Position numbers and translations under genes: made by a program. A DNA stretch of 64,000 nt. It comes from Gallionellales bacterium GWA2_60_18. GTDB lineage: Bacteria > Pseudomonadota > Gammaproteobacteria > Burkholderiales > Gallionellaceae. Position 1 is the stretch's first letter. The number at the start of each line of letters is the position of its first letter. The notes beneath the pieces were generated by a model. It had not been told where the DNA came from and searched no databases. It saw only the letters and a list, made by a program, of their open reading frames with translations. The stretch lies in assembly GCA_001801105.1 (NCBI GenBank), contig MGWS01000033.1:62001-126000 (forward strand), given 5' to 3'. Of this stretch, positions 40,380 through 47,743 are shown piece after piece.

Positions 40380-41852
40380 ATGCAATCGCACAGCCAACTC
40401 AAGCAAGCCAGAATCATCCCGCTCGTGTCCCAAGGACGGGCGCCATCTTCCTGCGGCAGCAAGGCCAAGGGGAGTTGCGGCGCGGGATCGCGCCCCGCCG
40501 ACATGCCCGATCACATCTGGGAGAAGGTGAAGGATCATCCCTGCTACAGCGAGGAGGCGCATCACCATTTCGCGCGCATGCATGTGGCGGTGGCGCCGGC
40601 CTGCAACATCCAGTGCCATTACTGCAACCGCAAGTTCGATTGTTCCAACGAGAGCCGCCCCGGTGTGGTGAGCCGCAAGCTCACGCCGGAGCAGGGGCTG
40701 GAGCAAGTGCTCGCCGTCGCCGCCGAGATTCCCCAGTTGTCGGTGGTGGGCATCGCGGGTCCCGGCGATGCGCTGGCGCAGCCGGAGAAGACCTTCCGCA
40801 CCTTCGAGCTGATCCGCGCCCAGGTGCCCGACGTGAAGCTGTGCCTGTCCACCAACGGTCTGGCGCTGCCCGATCACGCCGATCGCATCGCCGACCTCGG
40901 GGTGGATCATGTGACCATCACCATCAACATGGTGGACCCGGAGATCGGTGCGAAGATTTACCCGTGGATATTCCATGACCACAAGCGCCACACCGGCGTG
41001 GAAGCGGCGCGCATCCTGCATGAGCGCCAGATGCTCGGGCTGGAGATGCTGGTGGCGCGCGGCGTGCTGGTGAAGATCAACTCGGTGATGATCCCCGGTA
41101 TCAACGACAAGCATCTGGTAGAGGTGAACCGCGTGGTGAAGGAGAAAGGCGCGTTCCTGCACAACATCATGCCGCTCATCTCCGATCCCGCCCACGGCAC
41201 GCATTTCGGCCTGACCGGCCAGCGCGGCCCGACCCCGCAGGAACTGCAAGCGTTGCAGGAGCAGTGCGACGGCGGCGCCAACCTGATGCGCCACTGCCGC
41301 CAGTGCCGCGCCGATGCGGTGGGCATGCTGGGCGAAGATCGTAGCGCGGAGTTCACGCCGGAACAGGTGGCGCAGAAAGTGGCGGTGTACGACCCGACCG
41401 CGCGCAAGGCTTACCGCGCCTTCGTCGAGAAGGAGCGCCACGACCAGCAGGCAGCGCGTGAACAGGCATTGGCCGCGACAACGAGCGGCGGCGAAACGAT
41501 CCGCGTCGCGGTGGCCAGCAAGGGCAGCGGCCGCATCAACGAACACTTCGGTCATGCCTCCGAATTCCAGGTCTATGAGGTCGATGGCGACGGCGCGCGC
41601 TTCATCGGTTTGCGCCGCGTGGACCACTACTGCCAGGGCGGCTACGAAGACGAAGACGCGATGGAGACCATCATCCCCGCGCTGCAAGGGTGCAAGGCGG
41701 TGCTCGTGGCGAAGATCGGAAACTGCCCGCGCAAGGATCTGGCCAAGGCGGGCATCGAGGCCGTGGACAGCTATGCCTTCGAATACATCGAGGCATCGGT
41801 GATCGGGTATTACCGCGAACGGATGCAACGGCGCGAGAGCGTGGTTGCATGA
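40380..41852 (+). CDS. nifB: FeMo-cofactor core synthase NifB
   Basis: A 490-residue radical-SAM enzyme that builds the 8Fe-9S-C NifB-co. The SAM cluster cysteines are C75, C79 and C82 (CNIQCHYC), with further cluster cysteines in CSNESRPG and CRQCRADAVG. A NifX-like C-terminal domain (HFGHASEFQVYEV) is fused, as in most bacterial NifB. It leads a nifB-fdxN-iscA-like-nifZ-nifT-SIR2-like operon. Confidence 0.97.
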   Translation: MQSHSQLKQARIIPLVSQGRAPSSCGSKAKGSCGAGSRPADMPDHIWEKVKDHPCYSEEAHHHFARMHVAVAPACNIQCHYCNRKFDCSNESRPGVVSRKLTPEQGLEQVLAVAAEIPQLSVVGIAGPGDALAQPEKTFRTFELIRAQVPDVKLCLSTNGLALPDHADRIADLGVDHVTITINMVDPEIGAKIYPWIFHDHKRHTGVEAARILHERQMLGLEMLVARGVLVKINSVMIPGINDKHLVEVNRVVKEKGAFLHNIMPLISDPAHGTHFGLTGQRGPTPQELQALQEQCDGGANLMRHCRQCRADAVGMLGEDRSAEFTPEQVAQKVAVYDPTARKAYRAFVEKERHDQQAAREQALAATTSGGETIRVAVASKGSGRINEHFGHASEFQVYEVDGDGARFIGLRRVDHYCQGGYEDEDAMETIIPALQGCKAVLVAKIGNCPRKDLAKAGIEAVDSYAFEYIEASVIGYYRERMQRRESVVA

Positions 41853-41911
41853 TTCTGAAACTAACGGTCATTGCAATTGCCGCCACCCCTGATGATAAAC
41901 GGCGCTTGCAT

Positions 41912-41978
41912 GTGGGAGCCCGGTTTACCGGGCGATGGCGGGTTGATGGAAAAATCGCCCGGTAAACCGGGCTCCCAC
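41912..41978. repeat. REP-like inverted repeat between nifB and fdxN
   Basis: Near-perfect arms GTGGGAGCCCGGTTTACCGG and complement, 67 bp in all. It sits in the only long gap of the nifB operon and could stabilise the nifB segment or reduce downstream reading. Confidence 0.8.
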
Positions 41979-42012
41979 AATGTTGTTTCACGCTAACCAA
42001 GGAGAAAAAAAC

Positions 42013-42228
42013 ATGGCTTACAAGATTATTCAAGACTACTGCACCGGCTGTTCGGTGTGCGAGACCGAGTGCCCCAATGACGCCATCAAGGAGAAGAGCG
42101 GCCTGTTCCGCATCCTGAGCGATCTATGCACGGAGTGCGTGGGCTATTTCGACGAGCCGCAGTGCGTCGCGGTCTGCCCGATTCCGGACACCTGCGTGGT
42201 GGACGAGCGCTTTCCGCGCGCCGCCTGA
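42013..42228 (+). CDS. fdxN: FdxN-like 2[4Fe-4S] ferredoxin
   Basis: A 71-residue ferredoxin with CTGCSVCETECP, and a second cluster motif CTECVGYFDEPQCVAVCP in which an insert lengthens the usual spacing, as in nif FdxN/FrxA proteins. It is a candidate electron donor for NifB or nitrogenase reductase. Ribosome site AAGGAG. Second gene of the nifB operon. Confidence 0.88.
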   Translation: MAYKIIQDYCTGCSVCETECPNDAIKEKSGLFRILSDLCTECVGYFDEPQCVAVCPIPDTCVVDERFPRAA

Positions 42229-42238
42229 GGAGAATGCC

Positions 42239-42622
42239 ATGTGCGTGACCATCACACCCAGAGCGGCAAACTTCATGCGGCGCATGGTGAAGTTCAGCGG
42301 CGATCCATCGGGCAGAGGTTTCCGCCTGGAGGTCAGCCCGGGCGGCTGTTCCGGCTATGCCTCAGCCTTCACCATCGAGGCGGGGCCGCAAGCCGGCGAC
42401 CGCGAGTTCGATGCGGAGGGCACGCCCATGTACCTGCCCGAATCCAGTTGCGAGATGCTGCGCGGCCATGTCATTGATTTCGCCGATAGCGCCGCCAGCA
42501 CCGGGCTGATATTCGCCGGTCCGGCACAGCAAGGCGCTTGCGGTTGCGGCAATGGCAAACCCGCCGGGTTCGCCGCCGTGCCGATCGCGAACATCGGCCG
42601 CAAGGCCACCTGCAAGGCCTGA
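42239..42622 (+). CDS. nif-associated IscA/HesB-like Fe-S carrier
   Basis: A 127-residue HesB-type protein with the three ligand cysteines (GGCSGYASA and GACGCGNG). It has a C-terminal extension beyond ordinary IscA. Its nif-operon location suggests cluster supply to NifB or nitrogenase in an operon that lacks nifU and nifS. It starts with an ATG after GAGGAG. Confidence 0.85.
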   Translation: MCVTITPRAANFMRRMVKFSGDPSGRGFRLEVSPGGCSGYASAFTIEAGPQAGDREFDAEGTPMYLPESSCEMLRGHVIDFADSAASTGLIFAGPAQQGACGCGNGKPAGFAAVPIANIGRKATCKA

Positions 42623-42624
42623 TC

Positions 42625-42915
42625 ATGCTGGCCCGCGACAGCGACGAGATCGAGCTGGCCAGCGACCCGAGGTTCGAGTTCGGCCAGAAGGTGTGCTCCT
42701 GCAAGCATGTGCGCAACGACGGCACCTATCCCGGCAAGGAGATCGGCGACCTGCTGGTGAGGAAGGGCGACGTGGGCTATGTGAAGACCATCGGCACCTT
42801 CCTGCAACAGTTCTACATCTACGGCGTGGATTTTTACGAGCAAGGCGTGATCGTGGGCATGAAAGCGCGCGAACTCGAAGCAGTCCCATCAAACGAACCT
42901 GAGGAAACATCATGA
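42625..42915 (+). CDS. nifZ: NifZ, MoFe protein P-cluster maturation factor
   Basis: A 96-residue NifZ (FGQKVCSCKHVRNDGTYPG, GDLLVRKGDVGYVKTIGTFL). NifZ aids formation of the second P-cluster on NifDK. ATG 42625 lies two bases after the iscA-like stop, implying coupled translation, and the end overlaps nifT by 4 bp. Confidence 0.92.
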   Translation: MLARDSDEIELASDPRFEFGQKVCSCKHVRNDGTYPGKEIGDLLVRKGDVGYVKTIGTFLQQFYIYGVDFYEQGVIVGMKARELEAVPSNEPEETS

Positions 42916-43124
42916 AAGTAATGATCAGAAAAGACCGCAACGGCAATGTCTCGGCCTATGTGCCGAAGAAGGATATGGAGTCCGAGATCGTCGCCATGTC
43001 CAAGCCCGGCATGTGGGGCGGCGAAGTAACGTTGGCCAACGGCTGGAAGCTGGAGCTGCCGGAGATGGCGAACGACACGCACATGCCCATCACGGTGGAA
43101 GCCAAGAAACTCGGGGGTGAGTGA
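42912..43124 (+). CDS. nifT: NifT/FixU protein
   Basis: A 70-residue protein of the NifT/FixU family (MKVMIRKDRNGNVSAYVPKK). Its function is not essential in tested species. The ATG overlaps the nifZ stop (ATGA). The next gene begins on the very next base after its TGA. Confidence 0.93.
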   Translation: MKVMIRKDRNGNVSAYVPKKDMESEIVAMSKPGMWGGEVTLANGWKLELPEMANDTHMPITVEAKKLGGE

Positions 43125-43943
43125 ATGCATGGTCTGCCAGAATCGCTGATCGAAGAACTCCAGGCAGGCCGCATCATCCCCTATCTCGGCCCCGACCTGC
43201 TCGATCCCGCCGGTCCGGTGCCCGCTTCCCAGCAGACGCTGGTGTCGCGGCTCACCGCCAAGGTGCCGGTGCCGAGCCGCATTCGCGGCAACCTCACCGC
43301 CGTGGCGCAGTACATCGAGAACTTCAAGCACCGCAAGACCCTGTCCTGGCTCATGCGCGAAGCCTTCGCTCCCGGCGCACAGCCGGGCGAGCTGCATCAC
43401 TGGCTGGCCGCCATGCCCCTGCCCCTCATCGTGAACGTCTGGTACGACGATGCCATGCACAACGCGCTGGCAGCATCGGGCAGGCGCTGGGGTCTGGCGC
43501 AGGGCGTGAGCAGGGCCGAGCACAAAGGCGACATCTGGTTCAAGTATTACGATCCGGAAGGCCAGCCGGTGAGCGCGGAAGAAGCCGCCGGCTGGGAGAC
43601 GCTGCTCTACGAACCGATGGGCGCGGTGAAACCCTGCGGCAACTTCATCATCTCGGATTCCGATTTCGTCGAGGTGCTGACCGAGATCGACATCCAGACA
43701 CCCATCCCCGCCATCGTCCAGCAGTTGCGCACCGAGCGCGGCTTGCTGTTCCTCGGCTGCCGTTTCCGCACCCAGCTCCAGCGCGCCTACGCGCGCCAGA
43801 TCATGAAGCGCTCCGCCGGCCCGCACTACGCGGTGCTGCCGGAAGAGCTGACGCGCAACGAGCAGAAGTTCCTCGCCGAGCAGAACATCCAGTGCCTGAA
43901 GACATCTGTCCCGCTGGCCGACCGTTCGCAACTTTCGGCCTGA
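43125..43943 (+). CDS. SIR2-like protein coupled to nifT
   Basis: A 272-residue SIR2-like domain protein, apparently cytoplasmic. The N-terminal AGRIIPYLGPDLL and later HHWLAAMPLPLIVNVWYDD and GLLFLGCRFRTQLQ match the NAD-binding fold of SIR2-like rather than classical deacetylases. The canonical GAGAS glycine loop is replaced by a YLGPD loop. ATG 43125 directly abuts the nifT TGA, so it is translated with the operon. Similar proteins occur in nif clusters, but I know no assigned function. NAD sensing or use near DraT/DraG is speculative. Confidence 0.75.
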   Translation: MHGLPESLIEELQAGRIIPYLGPDLLDPAGPVPASQQTLVSRLTAKVPVPSRIRGNLTAVAQYIENFKHRKTLSWLMREAFAPGAQPGELHHWLAAMPLPLIVNVWYDDAMHNALAASGRRWGLAQGVSRAEHKGDIWFKYYDPEGQPVSAEEAAGWETLLYEPMGAVKPCGNFIISDSDFVEVLTEIDIQTPIPAIVQQLRTERGLLFLGCRFRTQLQRAYARQIMKRSAGPHYAVLPEELTRNEQKFLAEQNIQCLKTSVPLADRSQLSA

Positions 43944-43953
43944 TCCGCCTTCC

Positions 43954-43999
43954 GGGAGCGCCGACGTCCTCGTCGGCGCTCCTGCTTTTTCTTTTTCCG
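43954..43999. terminator. terminator between SIR2-like gene and draG
   Basis: Stem GGGAGCGCCGACG with complement and a TCCT loop, followed by CTTTTTCTTTTT on the plus strand. It ends the nifB operon. The same hairpin sequence recurs at 44922-44985. Confidence 0.8.
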
Positions 44000-44003
44000 A
44001 CCG

Positions 44004-44891
44004 TCATTCCCGCGCGGCGAAATAATCCGCCTGCTTCCCGATCTCTCGCACGACCTGCGGATCGAGCTTTCTCAGCCAGCGTTCGGGGATGGCTTTCGCT
44101 CCGTAGAGGGCGCCGGCCAGCATGCCGGCGATGGCGCCGGTGGTGTCGGCGTCGTCGCCACGGTTGACGCATTCGACGATGCAGCTCTCCAGCGAATCGG
44201 TGTAGAAGAAATGGTGCAGCACCGTCTGCATGGTATCGACGATGTAGGCCGTCGCCCTGCCGGGATAGGGATTGAAACGGAACTGGGGGTGTGCGGCGAC
44301 GAGGGCGGTGGCGATGGGGCGGCAGGCTTTCACGCCGCCGCCTGCGAGCAGGGCATGCAGCATGCGCACCAGGGTCAATGTGGCCGCGTCGGAGAACGGG
44401 TGATGATGGGTGAGATGGCATTGCTCGAGGGTGATGCGCCCCAGCTCATCCGGGAACAGGCGGGTGTGCAGGGCCGCCGGCAGCACGCGCATGGCGGCGC
44501 CGTTGCCCGCATCGCCGTCCGAGTAGCCGGTTTCCAGCGTGCCATTCAGCATGTAGCGGCGTATGCCGCGCCGGCAGGTGTTGCCTACGTCCGGTGGCTT
44601 GGTCTTGAGCCATGCCACGAAAGCATCCGCTGCAGCCTTCAGGTCCCAGCCGCCGGAGTCCATAATGGCCCGGCCCATGTAGAGCGACATCTGGGTATCG
44701 TCGGTGACCTGTCCCGGCTTGAGGCGCAGCCAGCCGCCCCCGATGATCTCCTTGTGCACACCGTACTGCGCCTTGATCTCGCGCGCGGTGAGAAACTCCA
44801 CCGTCGCCCCCAGCGCATCGCCGCAGGCCAGCCCGAGGTAGGCGCCGAGCATGCGCTCGTGCAGGGTGAGTGGTGCGGGTCTGTCAGACAT
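44004..44891 (-). CDS. draG: ADP-ribosyl-[dinitrogen reductase] hydrolase DraG
   Basis: A 295-residue dimanganese ADP-ribosylglycohydrolase that removes ADP-ribose from the NifH arginine and reactivates it. The metal-binding motifs TDDTQMSL, SDGDAGNGAAMRV and GDDADTTGAIAG are intact. Its partner DraT is encoded about 14 kb away at the far end of the nif region. It is probably transcribed with the unknown 193-residue gene upstream, across a repeat. Confidence 0.94.
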   Translation of the reverse strand: MSDRPAPLTLHERMLGAYLGLACGDALGATVEFLTAREIKAQYGVHKEIIGGGWLRLKPGQVTDDTQMSLYMGRAIMDSGGWDLKAAADAFVAWLKTKPPDVGNTCRRGIRRYMLNGTLETGYSDGDAGNGAAMRVLPAALHTRLFPDELGRITLEQCHLTHHHPFSDAATLTLVRMLHALLAGGGVKACRPIATALVAAHPQFRFNPYPGRATAYIVDTMQTVLHHFFYTDSLESCIVECVNRGDDADTTGAIAGMLAGALYGAKAIPERWLRKLDPQVVREIGKQADYFAARE

Positions 44892-44921
44892 GGTCAGAGA
44901 GTCTCAAGTTTCATGCTGGAT

Positions 44922-44985
44922 GGGAGCGCCGACGTCCTCGTCGGCTCGTTCAGCCATCCATGCCGACGAGGACGTCGGCGCTCCC
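44922..44985. repeat. double REP-like hairpin between the 193-residue gene and draG
   Basis: The segment GGGAGCGCCGACGTCC is followed about 30 bases later by its complement, giving a 64-bp fold. The sequence also matches the terminator stem at 43954, so the same element brackets draG on both sides. Confidence 0.75.
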
Positions 44986-44999
44986 AACCGGCTCCGCCG

Positions 45000-45581
45000 T
45001 CACACCGGACGGTTTTCGGCAACCTTCACCGCACCCATTTCGCCTACGACCTTGGCGAAAGTGGCAACAGGCAGACTGGATTTATAGCCTTTGGCGGTAT
45101 CGGTGAGGATGTCGAGCTTCTCTTCCATGCTGGCTTTTTTGAGGTCGCCTTTTTCCAGATAGAGCAAGTCCAGTATTTCGTTGTAAACGGTGCCTTCATC
45201 CAGCGGAAGAATATTGAAGGTCGCGCCCTCCATCTCCACCTGGTATTTCTTCAGCAGATCCACGTTGCCCGCATAGATGAAGAACTTACCTTCGGCAGAC
45301 AACCAGGGTTTCATTATCGCCACCAGTTCGGCAAGGTCGGCCACGTTGTCCAGGAAGGAAGCGTAGAAAGTGATCTTGTCGCCCTCGCAGGTCATGAACA
45401 CCTGGTCGATCTTCATCTTCGGCGGACGCATCTCGCCGGCGGTGCTTTCCGCCAGCTGCACGGCGATTTCGCCGCGAAAGCCGAAACGCCCCGCCTTTTT
45501 TGTCGGGCCCTTGCAGACAGGTGAAAGAAGGTGGCTTGCGCCTTCGAGTTTGCCCAATGGGGAAGAGATGTAATCGCTCAT
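45000..45581 (-). CDS. 193-residue protein of unknown function in the nif region
   Basis: A soluble 193-residue protein with no signal or membrane segment. Cysteines lie in SPVCKG and FMTCEGD, and a central region (about 95-125, KPWLSAEGKFFIYAGNVDLLKKYQVEM) mixes strands and helices. I cannot place it in a family. It lies between nifQ and draG, both in the same direction. A MITE-like element separates it from nifQ. Co-expression with draG is likely; a role in nitrogenase regulation or Mo supply is only a guess. Confidence 0.7.
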   Translation of the reverse strand: MSDYISSPLGKLEGASHLLSPVCKGPTKKAGRFGFRGEIAVQLAESTAGEMRPPKMKIDQVFMTCEGDKITFYASFLDNVADLAELVAIMKPWLSAEGKFFIYAGNVDLLKKYQVEMEGATFNILPLDEGTVYNEILDLLYLEKGDLKKASMEEKLDILTDTAKGYKSSLPVATFAKVVGEMGAVKVAENRPV

Positions 45582-45625
45582 GATGCAGTCCTTTTTGACG
45601 TTAGTGGTACATTGAAAAACTTTAT

Positions 45626-45766
45626 GGGTGCTTCTAAAAATTCAAAGTTCTAAGCAAGACAAGGCGCGAACAAAAAATTGTGACGCGGCATATGTTCGAT
45701 ATGTAAGGAGCAATTTTTTGTGAGCAACGCCGTATTGCGACGAAATTTGGATTTTTAGAAGCACCC
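45626..45766. mobile_element. MITE-like element, copy 2 (141 bp)
   Basis: Terminal repeats GGGTGCTTCTAAAAAT and complement, the same family as 35016-35201 with a closely matching interior. Flanking TTAT at 45622-45625 and 45767-45770 is an apparent 4-bp target duplication, and the right copy holds the TAA stop of nifQ. It separates nifQ from the 193-residue gene. Confidence 0.88.
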
Positions 45767-46330
45767 TTATTGCTCCGGCCCGAAACACACCTTGTGATCA
45801 ATGCACACGGCGCATGACGGCGCCTTGCAGATATTGATCTCCGCCCTGGCGCATAACTGCTTGTAAAAGAACTTCTTCCATTTCATGTTGGCGGTGTTCT
45901 TGTCGAATAGTGTGCGGAAGTGTTCATGCAGCAGAGCCGACAGGTCAGCGCGATCGGGGAGCCCCATGTCCTGCCAGAGGTGGTTGTCGTCCATGCAGGC
46001 GGCGGCGATCGCATGCGCCAGCCACTCGCCGTCCTCGTCTGCGCGGCTGCGGTGTTCCAGCAGCAGCTCGACCAGATCGTCGTATTCATCCACCCGGAAT
46101 ACATGGCAGGCAAGCGCGTCATAACGGCAGGGGATGGCGGACTCGACCTTCACGCCGGGGAAATAGCGCCGGAACAGCCGCGCCAGCGAATCCGCGCCAA
46201 CTCGTGGAACCTCGCGTTGCCAGACGCCGGCGATCACGCCAGCCAAAGCCAGCGTGGCGGTCTCGCCGGGCCGGTCGGTGCGTGACATCAGGTTCTGGTA
46301 GCAGACGGTATCCATTTCGCTATCTCTCAT
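45767..46330 (-). CDS. nifQ: NifQ, molybdenum delivery to FeMo-co synthesis
   Basis: A 187-residue NifQ. The C-terminal C-x4-C-x2-C-x5-C motif (CKAPSCAVCIDHKVC) holds a Mo-Fe-S cluster from which molybdenum is donated to NifEN/NifH. ATG 46330 overlaps the fdxB stop (ATGA); a second in-frame ATG a few codons in is possible. Last nif gene of the nifE operon, with a transposon-like element abutting its stop. Confidence 0.92.
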   Translation of the reverse strand: MRDSEMDTVCYQNLMSRTDRPGETATLALAGVIAGVWQREVPRVGADSLARLFRRYFPGVKVESAIPCRYDALACHVFRVDEYDDLVELLLEHRSRADEDGEWLAHAIAAACMDDNHLWQDMGLPDRADLSALLHEHFRTLFDKNTANMKWKKFFYKQLCARAEINICKAPSCAVCIDHKVCFGPEQ

Positions 46331-46629
46331 CCCGCCATCATCGGCGCGTGGCTGAACGCCTTCTTGGTGCAGGTATGCGCGCAGGCCTCGCAGCCGATGC
46401 AGTTGCCCGGCTGGGCGACGGACATGACCTTTTTCTCGTATTCGTCGTCCTCATCTTCGTCGAAGGCTACGCGTTCGCCCTCATCGTTGATGCCCATGAG
46501 TTGCAGCACGCCGTGGCTGCACACCTTGAAGCAGCGGCCGCAGCCGATGCATTTGTCCTCGTTCACCTCCTGCACGAACTTGGGGGTGAACAGGTAGCCG
46601 TTGGGTAAAGTCACCGTTGCAAAAGTCAT
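46327..46629 (-). CDS. fdxB: nif-specific ferredoxin III FdxB
   Basis: A 100-residue 2[4Fe-4S] ferredoxin with CIGCGRCFKVC and CIGCEACAHTC separated by a long acidic insert (FDEDEDDEYE), as in nif FdxB. It is a candidate reductant for cofactor assembly. ATG 46629 follows GGAGAAAT; the GTG just before is less likely. It lies between the DUF683 gene and nifQ. Confidence 0.92.
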   Translation of the reverse strand: MTFATVTLPNGYLFTPKFVQEVNEDKCIGCGRCFKVCSHGVLQLMGINDEGERVAFDEDEDDEYEKKVMSVAQPGNCIGCEACAHTCTKKAFSHAPMMAG

Positions 46630-46639
46630 CACATTTCTC

Positions 46640-46852
46640 CTATTGCGCCGTCATCTTCTTGCGGGCCGCTTCGAGGTTGGCGTAGGCATCCCGGGTTTGC
46701 TGGGCCACGTCCATGATGCGCTGCCAGCCGCCGGGCAGTTCTTCGGCCAAGTCGTGCAGGTCCATCTTCAGCGCGGTGGCCTGCGCCGAGAGTTTCTTCA
46801 CATAGGCTTTCAGCTCGTCGCCGCTCATGGCTTCGATGTCCTGCTCAGCCAT
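46640..46852 (-). CDS. CCE_0567-type (DUF683) nif protein
   Basis: A 70-residue, mostly helical protein (two long helices). This small family is found in nif clusters next to the DUF269 protein and nifX. It may bind metal or dimerise; function unknown. Its start overlaps the end of the DUF269 gene by 8 bp. Confidence 0.88.
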   Translation of the reverse strand: MAEQDIEAMSGDELKAYVKKLSAQATALKMDLHDLAEELPGGWQRIMDVAQQTRDAYANLEAARKKMTAQ

Positions 46853-47318
46853 AGCGCGCCACCTCCGGGAACTTGCCTATCATCTCCACGCCCTGGGCGA
46901 TGAGCTTCTCGCCTTCGGCCTGAAGTTTTTCCAGGCTGCCGAAGCCGAAGCGGTGCGTGTCGCGCAGGGTCTTGCTCACTACCACCAGTCGCCCGCCCAG
47001 CAGCACCATGCGACCGAAGCCCTCGTGATGCATGCTCATCATGGACTGCACCATGACGCCGGTCTGGCCTTCGATTGAAAGCGCCACGGCGTTGTAGAAC
47101 TGCTCTACCCGGCTCAGCACATCCGGATCCGGGTTGTCGATCATCGGCAGCGCCTTGCGCTTCTCCGCGTCGAGGATGAACGGCTCCAGCAGGTCGGCAT
47201 CGCTCTTGCCGTCCCATGCGCCGAATCCGTCGATGGCGCGGATCTGGCGGATCAGGGTCTGGATGAACACGGATGTCATCGGGTTGATGATGGGGCTTAA
47301 CAGGGCAGCTTCAGACAT
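46845..47318 (-). CDS. NifX-associated protein (DUF269)
   Basis: A 157-residue protein of the DUF269 family (SVFIQTLIRQIRAIDGFGAWDG, EGFGRMVLLGGRLVVVSKTLRD). It is a constant neighbour of nifX in nifEN operons; its biochemical role is unknown. ATG 47318 has GAGGAG upstream and overlaps the end of nifX by 8 bp. Confidence 0.9.
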   Translation of the reverse strand: MSEAALLSPIINPMTSVFIQTLIRQIRAIDGFGAWDGKSDADLLEPFILDAEKRKALPMIDNPDPDVLSRVEQFYNAVALSIEGQTGVMVQSMMSMHHEGFGRMVLLGGRLVVVSKTLRDTHRFGFGSLEKLQAEGEKLIAQGVEMIGKFPEVARYG

Positions 47319-47721
47319 TTTCGGACTCCTCTTCAAAATCGAATTTGCGTTCCTTGTCCTTCATCAGCGCCTTCCTGATCCAGGGCGGCGGCGTGCCGTT
47401 GAGCGCTACCACCAGACGCTCGAGCATCTCGGTGATGGGCTCGGCGTTCAGCGCCTTGATCGGATGCACTTTGGCGTTGACCACCTTGGCCGCCGCCGAG
47501 CCGCCGATGGCCGCGACATAAAGAATCGCGCAATCGCGGATGGCGTCGATCTTGGGCAGCAGCTTGTCCTCGCTGCCGTCCTCCTTGAGGTCGCCGTCGA
47601 ACTGGATGGCCTCAAAGAACTGATAGCCGGTGGGCGAAACTTCATAGACAACGATGTTCTTGGCCCAGCCGAAATGGGCGTCGATGTGCTTCATGTCCTC
47701 GGTCGTGAATGCGACTTTCAT
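47311..47721 (-). CDS. nifX: NifX, FeMo-co precursor carrier
   Basis: A 136-residue dinitrogenase iron-molybdenum cofactor-binding protein (MKVAFTTEDMKHIDAHFGWAK). It binds NifB-co and the VK-cluster during transfer to NifEN. A ribosome site GGAGG lies 6-7 bases upstream of the chosen ATG. It follows nifN by 22 bp. Confidence 0.94.
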   Translation of the reverse strand: MKVAFTTEDMKHIDAHFGWAKNIVVYEVSPTGYQFFEAIQFDGDLKEDGSEDKLLPKIDAIRDCAILYVAAIGGSAAAKVVNAKVHPIKALNAEPITEMLERLVVALNGTPPPWIRKALMKDKERKFDFEEESENV

Positions 47722-47743
47722 GCTGTTTCCTCCAAGGTGGTTA

